64,000 nucleotides of DNA from Cytospora piceicola (GCA_023375675.1 JALQBC010000006.1:372001-436000), one strand, 5' to 3'. Counted from the first letter of the stretch, positions 14,403 through 26,562 are shown. The notes: a model not told the origin generated them from the letters alone. Numbers and translations: made by a program.

Positions 14403-15299
14403 TCCTGGTCAACCTTGACTGCATGGATTCACGGACCCGGATGTGACGAGTGAACGGATGATGCCAGTGATGTTTCATACCCTTCACGTGTACTGGAGTA
14501 CGGCCGGTCCAGCCGATCCAAGTAACACGATATGAACAAGGTAGCGAGCAGAAACGGAGCATTATCGCGATTTGGCGAACCCTCACGGGATCATGGGATG
14601 GTGTCTTACGCAAGCACGAGCCTGGGCTGGATGAATTGCTTTCCAACTTTGGACATGTTTCTTATGACTGGCAGGGGAACGGTTTGACACGGCCACTTAT
14701 GGCGTACATGTAAAACGTGATGTTGGGGGTCTGTGGTGCTAGTATGTAAAGTCGGGGGACAGATCTGATATCCACAGACGAGCGCCCCGCATCACAGTTC
14801 ATGGGGCCTCCGTCGTCAAATCCCGAGGCGGAATACACCGCGGCAGAAAGGGAGGGGCCCATGGTGACGTTGTCACAACCCCACACTTTGACCCTACATA
14901 CGGACCCGTACTTTGGAACTTATCGATCAGTCCCACTCGTAAGACATATGGGAAAGAACAATAAACAAAAATACAGGAAGGGTGTCATGATAGCTCGCCG
15001 GGGAGACGTATATCCGCAAATCCGATAGAAAAATATATATCTGCGATTGTTGACATGTGCCTCGCCCCGTCCTGTTCCACTCAAAGCAGGAGGTCGTCAC
15101 ATCCGTATCACTTTTTGATCACCTCACAGAGTTTCCGTCTCTTACGCAAACCCTCCCTTCCCATCCCAGAAAAGGGTCGAACCACTTCCGAGGACAGAGC
15201 GTTGGACCGACGACCAAGAAGCGCTCACTTGTTCCGCACACTGACCGAGTGTACGGTTTCACCTGATTCATCCCCACGACAGTTCGCAAGTAATTAGCC
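14403..15299. other. Intergenic: promoter side of the dioxygenase gene
   Basis: No gene is evident. Short open frames at 14341-14646, 14662-14886 and 14801-15028 have no recognisable content. The last 100 bp before 15300 should contain the dioxygenase leader; the start codon is preceded by TTAGCC. Confidence 0.45.
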
Positions 15300-16470
15300 A
15301 TGGCCGCCGAAGACATCCAGACTCCAGAGCTCCTGGACCTCACAACTGACAACATCACGCCCAACACGATCAAGATCAACAATCAGACCAAGGATGCCAG
15401 GCTAAAGTATCTTATGGAACGGCTGGTCACGCACCTCCACGACTTCGCGCGGGAGACCCGCCTCAGCACCAACGAGTGGATGACCGCGTTAACGTTCTTG
15501 ATCCAGTGCGGACAGATCTGTAGCGACGTCCGAAACGTAAGTTGCGATGACTAGCTGGCCGGACCGACCCCTCCTGGCCAGATAAATCCCCTCTTCTCCC
15601 GGTCCGAGCTCATTCTCCGTCCCCAGGAACTCATCCTCCTCTCCGACGTCCTGGGCCTCTCCCTGCTGGTCGACAACATCAACCACCCCAAGCCGCCGGC
15701 CAGCACCGAGGGCTCCGTCTTGGGGCCATTTCACACGCACGACGCGCCCACCCTCAACAACGGCGCCAATATGTCGTCCGACCCGGAGGGCGAGCTCATG
15801 CTCGCGCTGTGCAACGTCAAGGATACGGCCGGCAAGCCAGTCCCGGGGGTCAAGATCGACATCTGGGAGACGGACTCCACCGGGCACTACGATGTTCAGC
15901 ACTCTGACAGGAACGAGCCGTCCGAAAGGTGCGTCATGGTGAGCGACGAGGATGGCAGGTTCTGGTTCAAGGGTATCAAGCCAGTGAGCTATCCGATCCC
16001 GCACGACGGGCCGGTGGGGAAGCTGTTGCAGTTGCTGGGACGGCATTGTTGGAGGCCGGCGCATGTGCACTTCATGTTCGAAAAGGAGGGGTGGGACCAT
16101 TTGATCACGTAGGTCTCCCTGCGTCTTCCACGCACAATCTTCCTCTCTAGCTGCGTGAGTATCTCTTTAGAGAGCGACTGCTGACTGGATGCTCGACAGG
16201 GCCCTCTATCTCCGCGGCGACCCATATGAGAAGTCTGACGCTGTCTTCGGTGTGAAGAAGAGCTTGGTCATCGACCTTGACAAGGTAGACAAGAAGACGG
16301 CTGAGGAGTACGGCGTGCCGGAAGGCACCTGGTTGCTGAAGCAGGAATTCGTACTAATAACTGAGAAGGAGAGCCTAGCTTTGAGGGATAGATTGGCTGA
16401 AGAGGCTTTGAAGAACCTTGGTCTGAGGATGAAGTTGGTAGATCATTTGCCCGTCCCCGAGTTGGACTAA
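15300..16470 (+). CDS. Intradiol ring-cleavage dioxygenase (catechol/hydroxyquinol 1,2-dioxygenase type), 329 aa
   Basis: It cleaves catechol-type rings between the two hydroxyls with a non-haem Fe(III), a step in aromatic degradation. Three exons, 15300-15536, 15627-16108 and 16200-16470, join in frame to 329 residues. The N-terminal helical dimerisation domain (to about residue 100, with TALTFLIQCGQICSDVRN) is the form seen in soluble 1,2-dioxygenases. The catalytic domain begins around EGSVLGPFH. The iron ligands are visible as Tyr in GHYDVQ, Tyr in KPVSYPIPHDGP, and the two His of RPAHVHF. The C-terminus contains LYLRGDPYEKSDAVFGVK, where GDPY and a conserved Asp are typical. Neighbours do not form an aromatic-catabolism cluster. 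Hydroxyquinol is the commoner substrate for this size class in fungi, but the substrate cannot be set from sequence here. Confidence 0.93.
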
Positions 16471-16822
16471 GAGCCAAACGGTCTGCTTATGATAGAAAGG
16501 CTAGTGCGATGCTTGCCTTGCTCTTTCAAGAGAATGGGCCACCAAATTCCCACCATCTATGCCCAGTATTATGATGTGTTACCGACTCGTTTGGTGGCCA
16601 GACTCAGGTTTTGTAAAGCTCCAACCCAGAACCGACAGAAACTGTATCAAGTCGTCCAGGTCTGCGTGTATGGCAGATCTGAAGCTGCGGCATTCGTTCT
16701 GAGCCAACACCATGTCTCGAACAGGCCTCACCGGGATCTGTCGCTACCGTGGCGCGATCGCGTCACGACATGGCGCTCCACCTCCAATGGACCTAAAACT
16801 GCCTCTAGGCCTGCCGTGCCGC
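16471..16822. other. Short gap between convergent genes
   Basis: About 350 bp shared by the 3' ends of the dioxygenase (plus) and Trm44 (minus). No gene or strong hairpin terminator was noticed. Confidence 0.5.
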
Positions 16823-18358
16823 CTAGTGACCGCGAGTATTCGCCTTGAGAAGCTTCACAACATTGTCGTAGTACCCCTGGGTCCCTCCATACCTCTGCAG
16901 TATAACATCAATATCCGGCTGTGAATCAGCGGCATAATGTCTCCCAACAAACGCCGTGTTCCTTGTGGACGGAATTCGTAGCATCTCCCTCTCGACAACC
17001 CAGCCGCAGTCGGTGGCAATCTGAGCGACCCACCCGCAGAGAGAGTTATAGGCCGACGAGGAAGCTGTCTTGTCCTTCGGCGGTGGTGCTCGAAACCTAG
17101 CCCCGGTGAGATCATGACTGCAGCATGGGATCATAATGAAGGGACAGTGAGAAATTCGTGCGAGGATTGGTGTCCAGGGTGTGAGCTCGTCTGCGTGATT
17201 TGAAATGATGAAAGTGTCTTTCGGGAAGAGCCCATCGTGGATTTGATCATCGCTGATCTTGTCTGCGGTGTCTTGCTGCATGTCTCTGGTCACAGATGGC
17301 AGTAGGACACGCGTCTCCAATGACTGGCGTTCCTCGAGGCCTCCGGACAATGTTCGGACTTGGACCCTGGCGCTATACTCTGCCCAAGACTTTCGTGCTC
17401 GGGCGTCGAATCCCCAGCCCGAGTAGTTCTCGCGGTTGAGGATATGAACCAGCAGGCCATTTCCACAGCCGATGTCGACGAAGCCGGGGAATTCGAGGTC
17501 GGTGTACATCTGTTTCCATAGTTCAATGAGGAATGCCGCGATGCAGAGATCCTCAAATACATGTTTCATGGCATCAGTCGTCTCCTCTCTCTTTTCCCAT
17601 GCCACGACAAGTGATCGAGCATACTTCTGCTTTAATGTGGCATATCTGCTCTGAAGGGTAACTTGTGGAACCACAACATCGTGATTTACACGTTTCTTGT
17701 AGCCCGCAACCTGACCCTCACCATGCTTGTGCAACACTCTGAGCAGGTTTAGTGCTGTCCTTGTAATCTTCTCCGGTCTCTCGCTGCCATCAAAGAAACA
17801 GTAATGGGTAGAAACAGTGCCCTTGGCCTCTGTAGGGTCCCAATCATGAAGAAAGCCAATCCCCTTCACGTTGGGATGGTAGAAGGGCATATCCGACTCG
17901 GACTTGACATGTGGAAGATAGACAATCAAAGACCTCTGCAGTCCGTCGGGTGCCGAGCCTGCATAGAATGCACACGTCTGCTCTAGAGGTTTGTCCCGCT
18001 GCTCGTTGCGGGGGATCATCCTGCGGACCATGAGTCTGTTTGCCTCGAGCCCCTGGAAGACCGGCAATGGCTGCTGGTGCTCGAAAGGAGAAGTTAGAGG
18101 CCCAGAGACTTCTGGGCCATGTTGATCGAAGAGAATGTCTGCCCTGAAAAGCCAGGACGAATTGACATTAGGATTTCTGATGGCGTTCAGCATCACCTTG
18201 TCAAAAGCCGTGGCGTCGAAGCTGCACTCGTGCTTGAACAGAGGAGTCCATTTGGGAGACCTGCCATTCTGGTCGTTCGCCTCGAGAATCTGAACAGACG
18301 CAGCAGCGACAGCAGCATGAGCGTCGGACCCGCCCAAGTCAATGGGCGCAAATGGCAT
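16823..18358 (-). CDS. TRM44: tRNA (uracil-2'-O-)-methyltransferase Trm44, 511 aa
   Basis: Trm44 methylates the ribose of U44 in the variable region of cytosolic tRNA-Ser, using S-adenosylmethionine. The gene is a single exon of 511 codons. The SAM-binding motif is [14 protein letters not shown] at about residue 292, followed by [12 protein letters not shown], the family's characteristic continuation. Downstream blocks [15 protein letters not shown] and [13 protein letters not shown] match the conserved C-terminal half of the family. The length fits filamentous fungal homologues. It is divergent from eIF1, with 947 bp between start codons, so the two translation-related genes share an upstream region. 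I rate identification as firm; whether U44 is the target in this organism is by homology. Confidence 0.93.
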   Translation of the reverse strand: MPFAPIDLGGSDAHAAVAAASVQILEANDQNGRSPKWTPLFKHECSFDATAFDKVMLNAIRNPNVNSSWLFRADILFDQHGPEVSGPLTSPFEHQQPLPVFQGLEANRLMVRRMIPRNEQRDKPLEQTCAFYAGSAPDGLQRSLIVYLPHVKSESDMPFYHPNVKGIGFLHDWDPTEAKGTVSTHYCFFDGSERPEKITRTALNLLRVLHKHGEGQVAGYKKRVNHDVVVPQVTLQSRYATLKQKYARSLVVAWEKREETTDAMKHVFEDLCIAAFLIELWKQMYTDLEFPGFVDIGCGNGLLVHILNRENYSGWGFDARARKSWAEYSARVQVRTLSGGLEERQSLETRVLLPSVTRDMQQDTADKISDDQIHDGLFPKDTFIISNHADELTPWTPILARISHCPFIMIPCCSHDLTGARFRAPPPKDKTASSSAYNSLCGWVAQIATDCGWVVEREMLRIPSTRNTAFVGRHYAADSQPDIDVILQRYGGTQGYYDNVVKLLKANTRGH

Positions 18359-19305
18359 ACTTCAGCCGCAGCAACAAGGGCAATCACACTGAACACCGGA
18401 TCTTTACCCAGCGTAACTGTATACTCGGCCAATCTCTAGTGAAGCAACAGGGCGATGCCCAAAAGGGAGGAAATCAAATACCTCGAGAGAATGGGACGCA
18501 AGAGACCAGCCTGGCTAGGAACAGAGACTGGAAGGTTACACAGTCAGGTGAGTGTTGCGAAACGGAGGGTAGAAGAAGGAAAAGTACCAAAGTACAAAGT
18601 CGGTAAGTAAGTAACGTACCTGTAAGTAACGTGAGTTTGACGTCGACGCCTTACAGTTTGTTCATGTCAGTTCAGTCAGTCAGCAGTCACGGAGTGCGCG
18701 ATTGACTAAACCGGGAGAAGATCGGCTTGGCAGCTGTGTGGAACATTGAACTTCCAAGGCGTTAAGGCGGCCAGGCGTGCAGGCGTGCCAGTCCTGCAAG
18801 GATCACAGTCTCACAGGAACACTCACACAGGCACACTTGCCCCCCTGATCTACTAAAAGTGGGGTAACGATTACCCTGAAAGTCGTTGGGTTGGCAGGCA
18901 GGCAGGGCAGGGTTGGGTCGAAGGGTCTTGAGAGGCGCTAAACACCGAAGTGGAGAAGACCAGTTAGGTACCTAGGTAGTGTAGACGGGCCTGATGGGGG
19001 GGAAAGAACGGGGGAAGCGTGCCCCTCCATTCTCCATTCTGCCCATCTCTGCTGCTGTGTTCTTTTTAACCTTAGCACCTGCTAGCACCTACCGCTTTAT
19101 AAAACCGAACTCCTTCGACCTTCTTCCAACCGCGACACTACCACCGCTTCCCATACATAATCAACCACAAAACCTATCCACCACACAACAACCCCAGACC
19201 AGATTGCCTAGTTGACGACAGATCTAAACTTCTTCGACTCAACCCCCGCAACCTCTTCAACACATCAATCCAGTGAGACGCCCGCTGCGCCGTCCGTCGC
19301 TGCCT
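18359..19305. other. Divergent promoter region of Trm44 and eIF1
   Basis: No gene seen. TAGGTACCTAGGTAGTGTAG, a copy of the dispersed palindrome, lies at 18965-18984. AAGTAAGTAACGTACC-type repeats lie near 18600-18630, and CAGGCAGGCAGG near 18896. A CA-rich leader with CCACCACAACC character precedes the eIF1 start. Confidence 0.5.
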
Positions 19306-19309
19306 ATGT
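19300..19309 (+). promoter_or_regulatory. Weak start-codon context of eIF1
   Basis: The start reads CTGCCTATGT: pyrimidine at -3 and T at +4, opposite to the strong CAAAATGG context of EF-1alpha in this same window. The established autoregulation of eIF1 depends on such a context. Confidence 0.6.
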
Positions 19310-20094
19310 CAATCGAAAATCTCAAGACCTACGGTAAGTCCTCGAGTCCGATTGTTATCAACACCTTGGTGGGGCAGATTCCACGACCGACTTCGATGCA
19401 TCCCTCGTGTGTTTGTGTGGCTTCGAGTCCATTCTGAGCGGCGATGCTGTAACTTCCCCAATCAGCGATGATGGTCCGCAGACTCGCGCTTGGCGATGGA
19501 TGGACACGATGGCCACTTCCCCGCCCTTCCACTCTCGTCAATTTTCAAAGCAACTATCGATGCTAACCACCATCATTTATAGACCCCTTCGCCGAAGCCG
19601 ACGAGGACACTGGAGAACAGTCCAAGGCTCCTGATATCCATATTCGCATTCAGCGTACGTCCTAACCCTGCCGCACCGCCCTTCTCAAAATCCGGTCCTT
19701 GTGTGCTCACGTGCAAACCACTGCATTTTGAGACACCTCAAAAACGGGACAACCAATGCTGACAATCCCAACCAACAGAGCGAAATGGCCGCAAGACCTT
19801 GACCACTGTTCAGGGCATTCCTGCGAAGTTCAGTCGCAAGAAGATCCTCGCCGTCGTGAAGAAGAAGTTCGGTCAGTACTACACCCCGCCCCACGCCATT
19901 CTGACTCATAATATTCACGAACAACCAACTAACTTGGCCATCATGCAGCTTGCAATGGCACCATTGTCATGGACGCCGAGATGGGCGAGGTAATCCAGCT
20001 CCAGGGCGACCAGCGCAAGGATTTCCAGGAATGGCTCACCAGCAAGGACGGTCTTGAGCTCGACGCCAAGACTATCAAGGTCCACGGTTTCTAA
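19306..20094 (+). CDS. SUI1: Translation initiation factor eIF1 (SUI1), 112 aa
   Basis: eIF1 binds the 40S subunit near the P site and enforces start-codon selection. Four exons, 19306-19333, 19583-19654, 19779-19871 and 19949-20094, join in frame to 112 residues, the family length. Recognisable blocks are DPFAEADED at the N-terminus, IHIRIQQRNGRKTLTTVQG, FACNGTIVMDAEMGEVIQLQ and the C-terminal GDQRKDFQEW, with the product ending KVHGF. All four are standard for eIF1. The start codon sits in a weak context (C at -3, T at +4). Eukaryotic eIF1 mRNAs are known to keep a poor start context so that eIF1 limits its own synthesis, and this gene fits that pattern. Confidence 0.97.
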
Positions 20095-20774
20095 GGGCCT
20101 TCATCATGTCACGCTGTCTCCTCGACCAGGTCAACTGCGCGGGAACGGCTCATTTTGGAGGCGGAGCCTAGACTAAGGACACACCAAGTCTCCTCTTTGC
20201 CATTGCGTCTTCAGATATGGAGGCTTCTCGGGCAGTCGAAAAGAGGGACGCTTGACATGATACCCACCGATCACCACGATCGCGAAACTGGAGGAGGAGG
20301 GCTTTGTTTTTCTAGGACCATATCACGGAGTTGATAGTTCCGTCGCCATGCGCGTCACTCTTTATGGCTTCCGCAAGATTGACAGTAGTACCAGAAATGG
20401 CAACATCGTTGATATTATCATACCGCTGTTTGCATCCCTTGTATCAGTCGTGAATAGTGCATGTTACGGGATATTCATTCCCGTCACCATCGTCCAAGTA
20501 GGCACGTTGGACATTGGGAGGCTACCTAGGATTTGAAAGCCACCCGCGCTTTGACACGGGGGCCTTTTCACGATTAGAATACCCTCTTTGTTTCAATGTT
20601 GACGTGGGTAAGCCACTCACAAAGACCTGCCAGATTCCGCAATAACAACCATTTCCGACGCCCAGACTCCACATCTCCGGCCCATTTCCGCCGCAAAGGC
20701 TTGTGATATACAAGGGGGGTATCTTAACCAAGGGTACTGTACGCATAAATTCCAGTAGAAAGGACAAAGAGCAT
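20095..20774. other. Gap between convergent eIF1 and Eos1
   Basis: About 680 bp of 3' flanks. A 62-codon open frame at 20348-20536 has no recognisable content. Nothing else noticed. Confidence 0.5.
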
Positions 20775-21867
20775 TCAGGGTTCAACCGTAATATTCGCAT
20801 GTTTGGCAACATTGACCACTATCTCACCTCCCTGCCGCAAAAGCCTTACACCCAACGCGACAAAGGGCAGTTCTAGCCAATCCGTCCTGGCCCAGTGTTG
20901 TTGTGTGAGAAGAGCGACCATGCTAATGTAGCTCGCCATGGAGAATACGCTGATGGAGGTCGATGTCTCCTTGAGGATGTTGATCTTGCGCTGGGTGATG
21001 TGGTACACCAGCGTAAGGGTCTGTACCATGCGAAAAGCAAGAAGCATTAGCGGCGGGATTCAAACGGAGCGGAATGAGTGGCAGAGGTGGCAATGGCATA
21101 CACTCGTGATTATTATCCAAGTAGGGAGCAGCAGGTAGGGGTCCTGCGAGCTACCGCTCAGCTGCAGCGTCCAAGACTGCAGGTAGCCGTTCAGCGCCGA
21201 GACGGAGACCAGGCGAAACGCCGTCGCGGAAGGCGTGTAGTTGATCAACCTGGAGTGATGAGAAAGAAGTCAGTATTGGATTGGTAATGGCGTGGGGGGG
21301 GGGGGCTCGGTCGCATGCAGCTGAGCCCACTTACCACCTGGACATGAGGCAGTCCGTGAAGAAGAACGAGAGGTACCCCGAACAGCCGCACCAGCCGATG
21401 GCGAGCATCGTCTCCGTCAGGAGCAGCCTGTCCTCGCCCTGGGTCCGCCCGGGCGACAGGGCGCCCTCGGACGTGGCGAAGGCGTGGAGCTTCAGGAGGA
21501 AGCGTATGGCCAGCGGGAAGCCGAGGTAGATGGACGGCAGGACCGAGAGCAGCCGCAGGCCGAACAGGATGGGGTGCCACCACTTGGAGACGCCGAGGAC
21601 GGCGGCGACCCGCGGCTGGAGGAAGGACGGGTGGGCCACGGGGTCGAACTCCTCGCCGTAGCCCTCCTGCTGGCGGGGGTGGTGGTGCTGCTGCTGCTGC
21701 TGCTGGCCGGGGCCGCCACCAGCATCCTCCGTGATGGTCGTGACGTGCGTGCTGCTGACGGTCTTCTGCTCGGCGGTGTAGCTGGTGGCCGTGGAGGACC
21801 GCCGCCGTGATGTGTCCTGTTCGTGTCTGTTCGTCGACCACGTCCGAGCCCGGGATAGATCTGACAT
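20775..21867 (-). CDS. EOS1: N-glycosylation protein Eos1, 308 aa
   Basis: Eos1 is an ER membrane protein needed for normal N-glycosylation and oxidative-stress tolerance in yeast; its biochemical role is not established. Exons 21867-21335, 21249-21102 and 21020-20775 join in frame (phases 2 and 0) to 308 residues. The first 85 or so residues are low-complexity, including a CAG-encoded run of six glutamines then histidines. Conserved membrane segments follow: WWHPILFGLRLLSVLPSIYLG, the ETMLAIGWCGCSGYLSFFFTDCL block leading into NYTPSATAFRL, and a C-terminal SMASYISMVALL helix. The junction DCLMSRW/LINYTPSA is a family hallmark and supports the splice choice. Divergent from the Mba1-like gene, 842 bp apart. 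Confidence 0.85.
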
Positions 21868-22709
21868 CTGCCACCAGGGGCAGCTGGAGTCGCAGCGTTC
21901 GGTGTTGGGGAGGGTGAGGAGGGTCCTTGGTCGTGTAGATGTTTCCTGCGGCTCGGCTGTCCTTTTTCACGGCATCTGTACCGTACCCTGATTTTCTTCC
22001 AGTGGGTGATTGCGTCCTGGCTAAGAAGGAGTGTGGTAGTTTGGGTCGTCGTAAGCTAAGTGGCGAGGGAGGGAATGCGAATGTTTAATGAGCCTGAAGG
22101 AGGGGCATGATGAGGACCCTGATAGACAAGCGAGCGGACCTCGCTGAGGTCATAACGACTGCGACCAAAGACCAAGGAGAACCAACGGCCTGGCTGGCCT
22201 GTTACTAGGCCACACTTAATTGATCCCTTCCAATGACCAGTGTTTGTTCTATTGGCCTAGCCTACATCAACATGGTATAGTATGATTACACCGCGGAATT
22301 GGTTACGCTCTCGTATGCGACTTTGAACTGTTCCTCCATCTTGAGAGGGCCAGTTCCTACATTATTACCTAGGTACTTACTTGCCTCAGCTATATGTAGG
22401 TCATTGATAGGTACCTACAGTGGTGCATAACTGCGGGTGCTCGTTTGCTTACCGGCAGGCAGGCAGACCCGCCGGGCCGAGCTTTTGGCAGGCATTCCAA
22501 GAGCTTCTGGCCCGTGAATTTTTGCGACTGAGTCTCGTCGCATCAAGTCCGAAAGACGGTGATGCCGACTAGCACTACGCATTGATCCTGGGCGGACGGA
22601 GAGCAGACCACCGGCTTTAGTAATTTTGTGATCCGGCGGACGTCGTTCATGCATTAGAAACAGCGCACCCCCACTCGAGCCCTACCACTCTACCCAACGC
22701 GGTCCTCGA
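21868..22709. other. Divergent promoter region of Eos1 and the Mba1-like gene
   Basis: No gene seen. ATTACCTAGGTACTTAC at about 22364-22380 and GATAGGTACCTACAG at about 22406-22420 are members of the dispersed palindrome family, roughly 300-340 bp upstream of the Mba1-like start. Confidence 0.5.
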
Positions 22710-23828
22710 TTGCACATCGTGACTCGACCTATAAACCTCCTCCGCCCAATTCGCGCCCTTCTCCTGCACCGCCCGACAATGGCAGCAACCTTCCGAACCA
22801 GGCCATTGCGCCTGGCCTCCATACGGCCGTCCTTCATATCACCAATCTCCGGATCCCTAGTCAACCGAGCGAACTTCGAGCAGAGCAGAGGCTATGCGCG
22901 TAGGCTCGATCCGAGTTTCAAGCAGGCCAAGGCGAACATCAGGGCTCAGTACCGTGGTCAGCAGGCAACGTCCTCGGTCATGGAGGAGATGGCCGGTTCC
23001 GACAAGCTCCAGGACCCTTCCAAGGCAGCCATGCTTGCTCCCAGTGCGTACCCTCCCTAGAGGCAGCATGACAGATACAATGCCGTGCGGCGTACATACA
23101 TACCGTAACTAACCACCTGCTCCCCTCCAGGAACCTTCGTCCCCTTGCCGCTGTCCAAAAGACCCCGCCAGCTCAAGCAGATATGGAGGTACCACTGGGA
23201 AATGCTGAAGCAGCGTCTTGTCGACCGACTGCAGATCCACATGAACTCGTGGCAGTCCAAGGCGAGCTGGAAGGCGTCGCCGCGCCTGAGCGCCAAGCGC
23301 GGCGACGTCGTCGCCGCGGCGCGCTCGCTCCACGCGTCCATGTCGGCCTGCCTGGCCGCGGGCGGGCCGGCCGAGAAGGTCCAGCTGGCGCAGATCTGCG
23401 TGCCCAAGCTGTACCGGTCGCTGATCTCGGCCATCGAGTCGCGGCCCAGGGGCAAGAGCTACAGGTGGGAGCTGCTGGCCGGGTCGAGCGGCAGGCTCCT
23501 GGACCACAAGTGGACCGACATGGACGTCGGCGTCAAGGTGTCGTTCCGCCAGGCCGTCGTGGCCATCAGGAGCAGGCAGAGGCTGACCGAGCTCAACGCC
23601 AGGGGCGAGGAGGTCTCGCGCAAGGAGATGGACCTGACCGAGAACGTCGTGCTGTGGCGGTCGGTGGACAAGGCCAACTTCACGCAGGGCGACTGGCAGA
23701 TCTACGGCACGCTGAAGGAGACGACCCTGGAGGACATCGAGACCGAGCTGCAGGAGCTGAATGATATCCAGAGGGTGTCGGCTGAGAATAAGCTGGAGAA
23801 GGACAGGGCGGCTTTGGGGATGAAGTAA
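22710..23828 (+). CDS. MBA1: Mba1-like mitochondrial inner-membrane ribosome receptor (Tim44-like domain), 343 aa
   Basis: Mba1 anchors mitoribosomes to the inner membrane and aids insertion of mitochondrially made proteins. It is related to the Tim44 C-terminal domain and to ribosomal protein mL45. Exons 22710-23043 and 23131-23828 join in frame. The N-terminus is Arg-rich and lacks acidic residues, as expected of a mitochondrial presequence. An in-frame ATG at 22779 (MAATFRTRPLRL) would also give a good presequence, so the start is uncertain. The domain begins with KQIWRYHWEMLKQRLVDRLQ and contains ESRPRGKSYRWELL and a conserved DMDVGVKVSFRQAVVAIRSRQ segment with C-terminal DWQIYGTLKETTLEDIE. 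Assigned to the Mba1 family by the Tim44-like fold pattern; an mL45-type name is the alternative. Confidence 0.85.
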
Positions 23829-24236
23829 GAAGGGTGCCGTCGATGTACGATATAAAGAACGGCGGCCATCGGATTAGACTGGAAGGCACCATTATAAAAG
23901 TGTTGACTTCCCGATGCAGAGCTACAAATCAAAAGGCATATATCGGACTCATCCCGTCCTTGGACGCCTTTTGGCAGGAACCAACGGCCAACGAGGCGTC
24001 AGTTGTATATATTCAGAAAATAAGTCCTCTTCCTCTCCCCGAAAAACTAAGTCTTGCCGTTCATCCCCAGTATCTCTCTCTATTCTCCTCTTTTCTTACT
24101 TCACAACTCAACATGATTTGACTGGCTACCAAGTCATAACTTGTACGCCTGTCGCAATGCCATCCACCAACCCCCTCATACCACACAGTTCTTGCCACAA
24201 CATCCATCCGCCTTCCATCCGCCTTTCATCCGCGTC
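23829..24236. other. Gap between convergent Mba1-like gene and transporter
   Basis: About 400 bp of AT-richer 3' flank. CATCCACCAA and CATCCGCC-type repeats lie near 24160-24235. No gene seen. Confidence 0.5.
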
Positions 24237-26562
24237 CTAGAAGAACTTTCCAACCAGCTTCGATGTCTGAGGGCCCTCATGGACAATATGGACGACGTCC
24301 CGGCTGGAGTCGCTATCCTCCACTACTAGCGGGCGATCGAGCGCATCGAACCGAACACCCTTCCTCTTGGCCCACAAGTACTGGGACCCAAGGCGCAGGG
24401 CGCAGGCCGCCATTCCGAACAGCAGGCCACCCACCGGCGCGGCCACGAAGGCGCCGAATGCGCCCCAGTCGTCCCCGTACAGGCCCTGCTCGAGGAGGAT
24501 GAGCTCGGCACCTGCATGGGCGTCGCCGTAATAGATGGTGCCAAAGATGAAGACGCAGAGGACGCCGCCCAGGCCGCCGACGATGACCTCGAAGCCGCGC
24601 CACCAGTAGAACCGGTCGTTGAGGCCGAGGATGAGCACGGGGATGGTCGAGGCGGAGAGGAGATCGGAGATCAGGTAGATTTGCAGAATGGACGGTGCTT
24701 TGAGAGCGATGACGACGGTGGGTACCATCAGCAGCACGACTCCGAGCCGGATGATCCAGACGTTGAGGCGGTTCCGGAACAAGTCGTTGGCCGCGGAGGA
24801 CACCATGGCGGACTGCTGGGAGTCCAAGGCCGAGGTGGACAGGGCGACGGCCATGACCAGGACGATGCCGACGACCCAACCGGGCAGCTGTTGCAACAGG
24901 AGGAAGAAGGCCACGCTGCCGTCCTGCGTCGAATCCCACGCACCGGACCACGCTGCTATGCAGCCCGTCATGCCGACGAGCACGAGGATGATGAGCACGC
25001 AGACGACGGCGATGGAGATGCCGATCCAGAGGTCCTTGTCCGTCTTGGAGGCGAAGGTGCGGAGCCAGAAGTTGGACAGGAAGAAGTCGTTGGTGAGCAC
25101 CGCGACGGGGAAGATGTACAGGAGCTGCCAGCCCAGGAGGTTGGGCTTCAGGAGGCCAGAGCTGTCGATCAGCGCCGGGTCAATGTGGGTGCGGGCGCCG
25201 ATGGCGATGGACGCGATGACGATGAGGCCTAGGACCATGACAGCTTGGATGTTGTCTGTCATGAAGGAGACCCTGAATCCACCGAGGGCTGGGGAGCATT
25301 GTGAGCAAAGTGTGCAGTGAAAACCGCGTGATCCTTGAAAGAAAGAAAGAGGCTTACAGGTATAGATGGTGGTGACGACGCATTCCACGATGAGGACTGG
25401 GAGAGCATCAATCCCCGTCAGGGTATTGATGGTCTGTCCGATAGCTGAGAGCTCAGAGACCATGTACAGAAACATGGTGACGAGCGTCAGGAAACTCAAC
25501 CACAGGGCTGCAGCAATGCCATATCGCTGCCTCGTCCATTCAGTAAGGACGAAGCCCTCGGGACATTTCTTGCGAATAATTGGGCCCAGTGCGGCAAAGA
25601 TCAGCAGCGGCAGAGCCGACGTGAGCGCATAGACAAGCACGCCCTGGACACCGGAGATGGTGGCCAGCTCAGGGTAGGAGAATAAGATTCCAGATCCGAG
25701 GCCTAAGTATGTTAGTATGCAGCGAGGGGGGTAATAGGGTAAGGGACAGGGGGTATTGGAGCGGCAGCACGTTTCCCACGCAAGCATTAACTTGATCGAG
25801 TAATCACGGTACAATCTCAGCTTCATTTCCACAAGACCCACGCGATCTCCTCCCAGTATGAGAGGTTGGATCCCGTGGGGCACTTGCTTCAAATCCGCGC
25901 CCGTAGTGAGCCACAATCTCTGTCCCTTGAGGCCTGCCCGAGCCGACTCAACTGCGCACTTAAAGATTGCAGAGAAAAGGCTCAAACAAGACCTGAGAGC
26001 AGAGATAACTTTTAACGTGGTTACGAACCTTATATGCCATCTAATAGTGACCATCTTCTGGCGAGATGTGCCGGAAGAGGACGGGGCCTAATTTCTCGAT
26101 CTCGAATTCATAGTAATGCTTTGTCCGCTACCGCTCTGAATCTGGGTGAGCGATTTCTCGCGCTTTCTCACTAACCAGAGGCGATAAAGTTCAGAGCAAT
26201 CGGAAACGCTGTATACTACGTCAGCCATTGTTCAAAACAAAAGACGTGGGGGAAGGGTAGGCAAGTTAGGATGAGGCGAAAGGAGCTTGATCGCAGCAAG
26301 CTCCGGCCTCATCGGCTCCCATCTCGCCTTGAGAGTATTCTTCTGACCGGTCCGAGTTCTGTTTCCAGAAAGGAACTCGCCCTTGGATTCCTGACGGTAT
26401 TTCCAAGCGAGCGCAGTTCCCGTTATACTGAGAATTGCGACTATTAGTTATTTTGTCCTGGCTTCGTGAGCAAGAGCGCACCCCTAGTGGTTTGACATAC
26501 AGAAAGACACCGTAAGTTACATAAACTATGGCGTTCGACGCCTGAAAGGATGGTTGACCCAT
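24237..26562 (-). CDS. Sodium:solute symporter family transporter (523 aa, Dur3/urea-transporter-like)
   Basis: This is a multi-pass plasma-membrane-type transporter of the sodium:solute symporter family. I splice five exons: 26562-26501, 26427-26348, 26208-26176, 25702-25358 and 25288-24237. They stay in frame and give 523 residues. The N-terminal exons rebuild a typical start: QASNAIVYVTYGVFLL, then KGEFLSGNRTRTAFPIALNF, then GLGSGILFSYPELATISG. This order strongly supports the small exons. Later landmarks are FVLTEWTRQRYG, MVSELSAIGQTI and GGFRVSFMTDNIQAVMV, with a short basic C-terminus. Intron 3 is 473 nt, unusual beside introns of 69-139 nt, and ends with a perfect CTAAC branch point; intron 2 starts with a weak GTCAGA donor. 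Urea is a guess; the length is shorter than classical Dur3. Confidence 0.85.

Noticed and set aside
9000..14900. RIP-mutated transposon
   Set aside because: The base composition is not strongly AT-rich and no transposase or reverse-transcriptase motif is visible.
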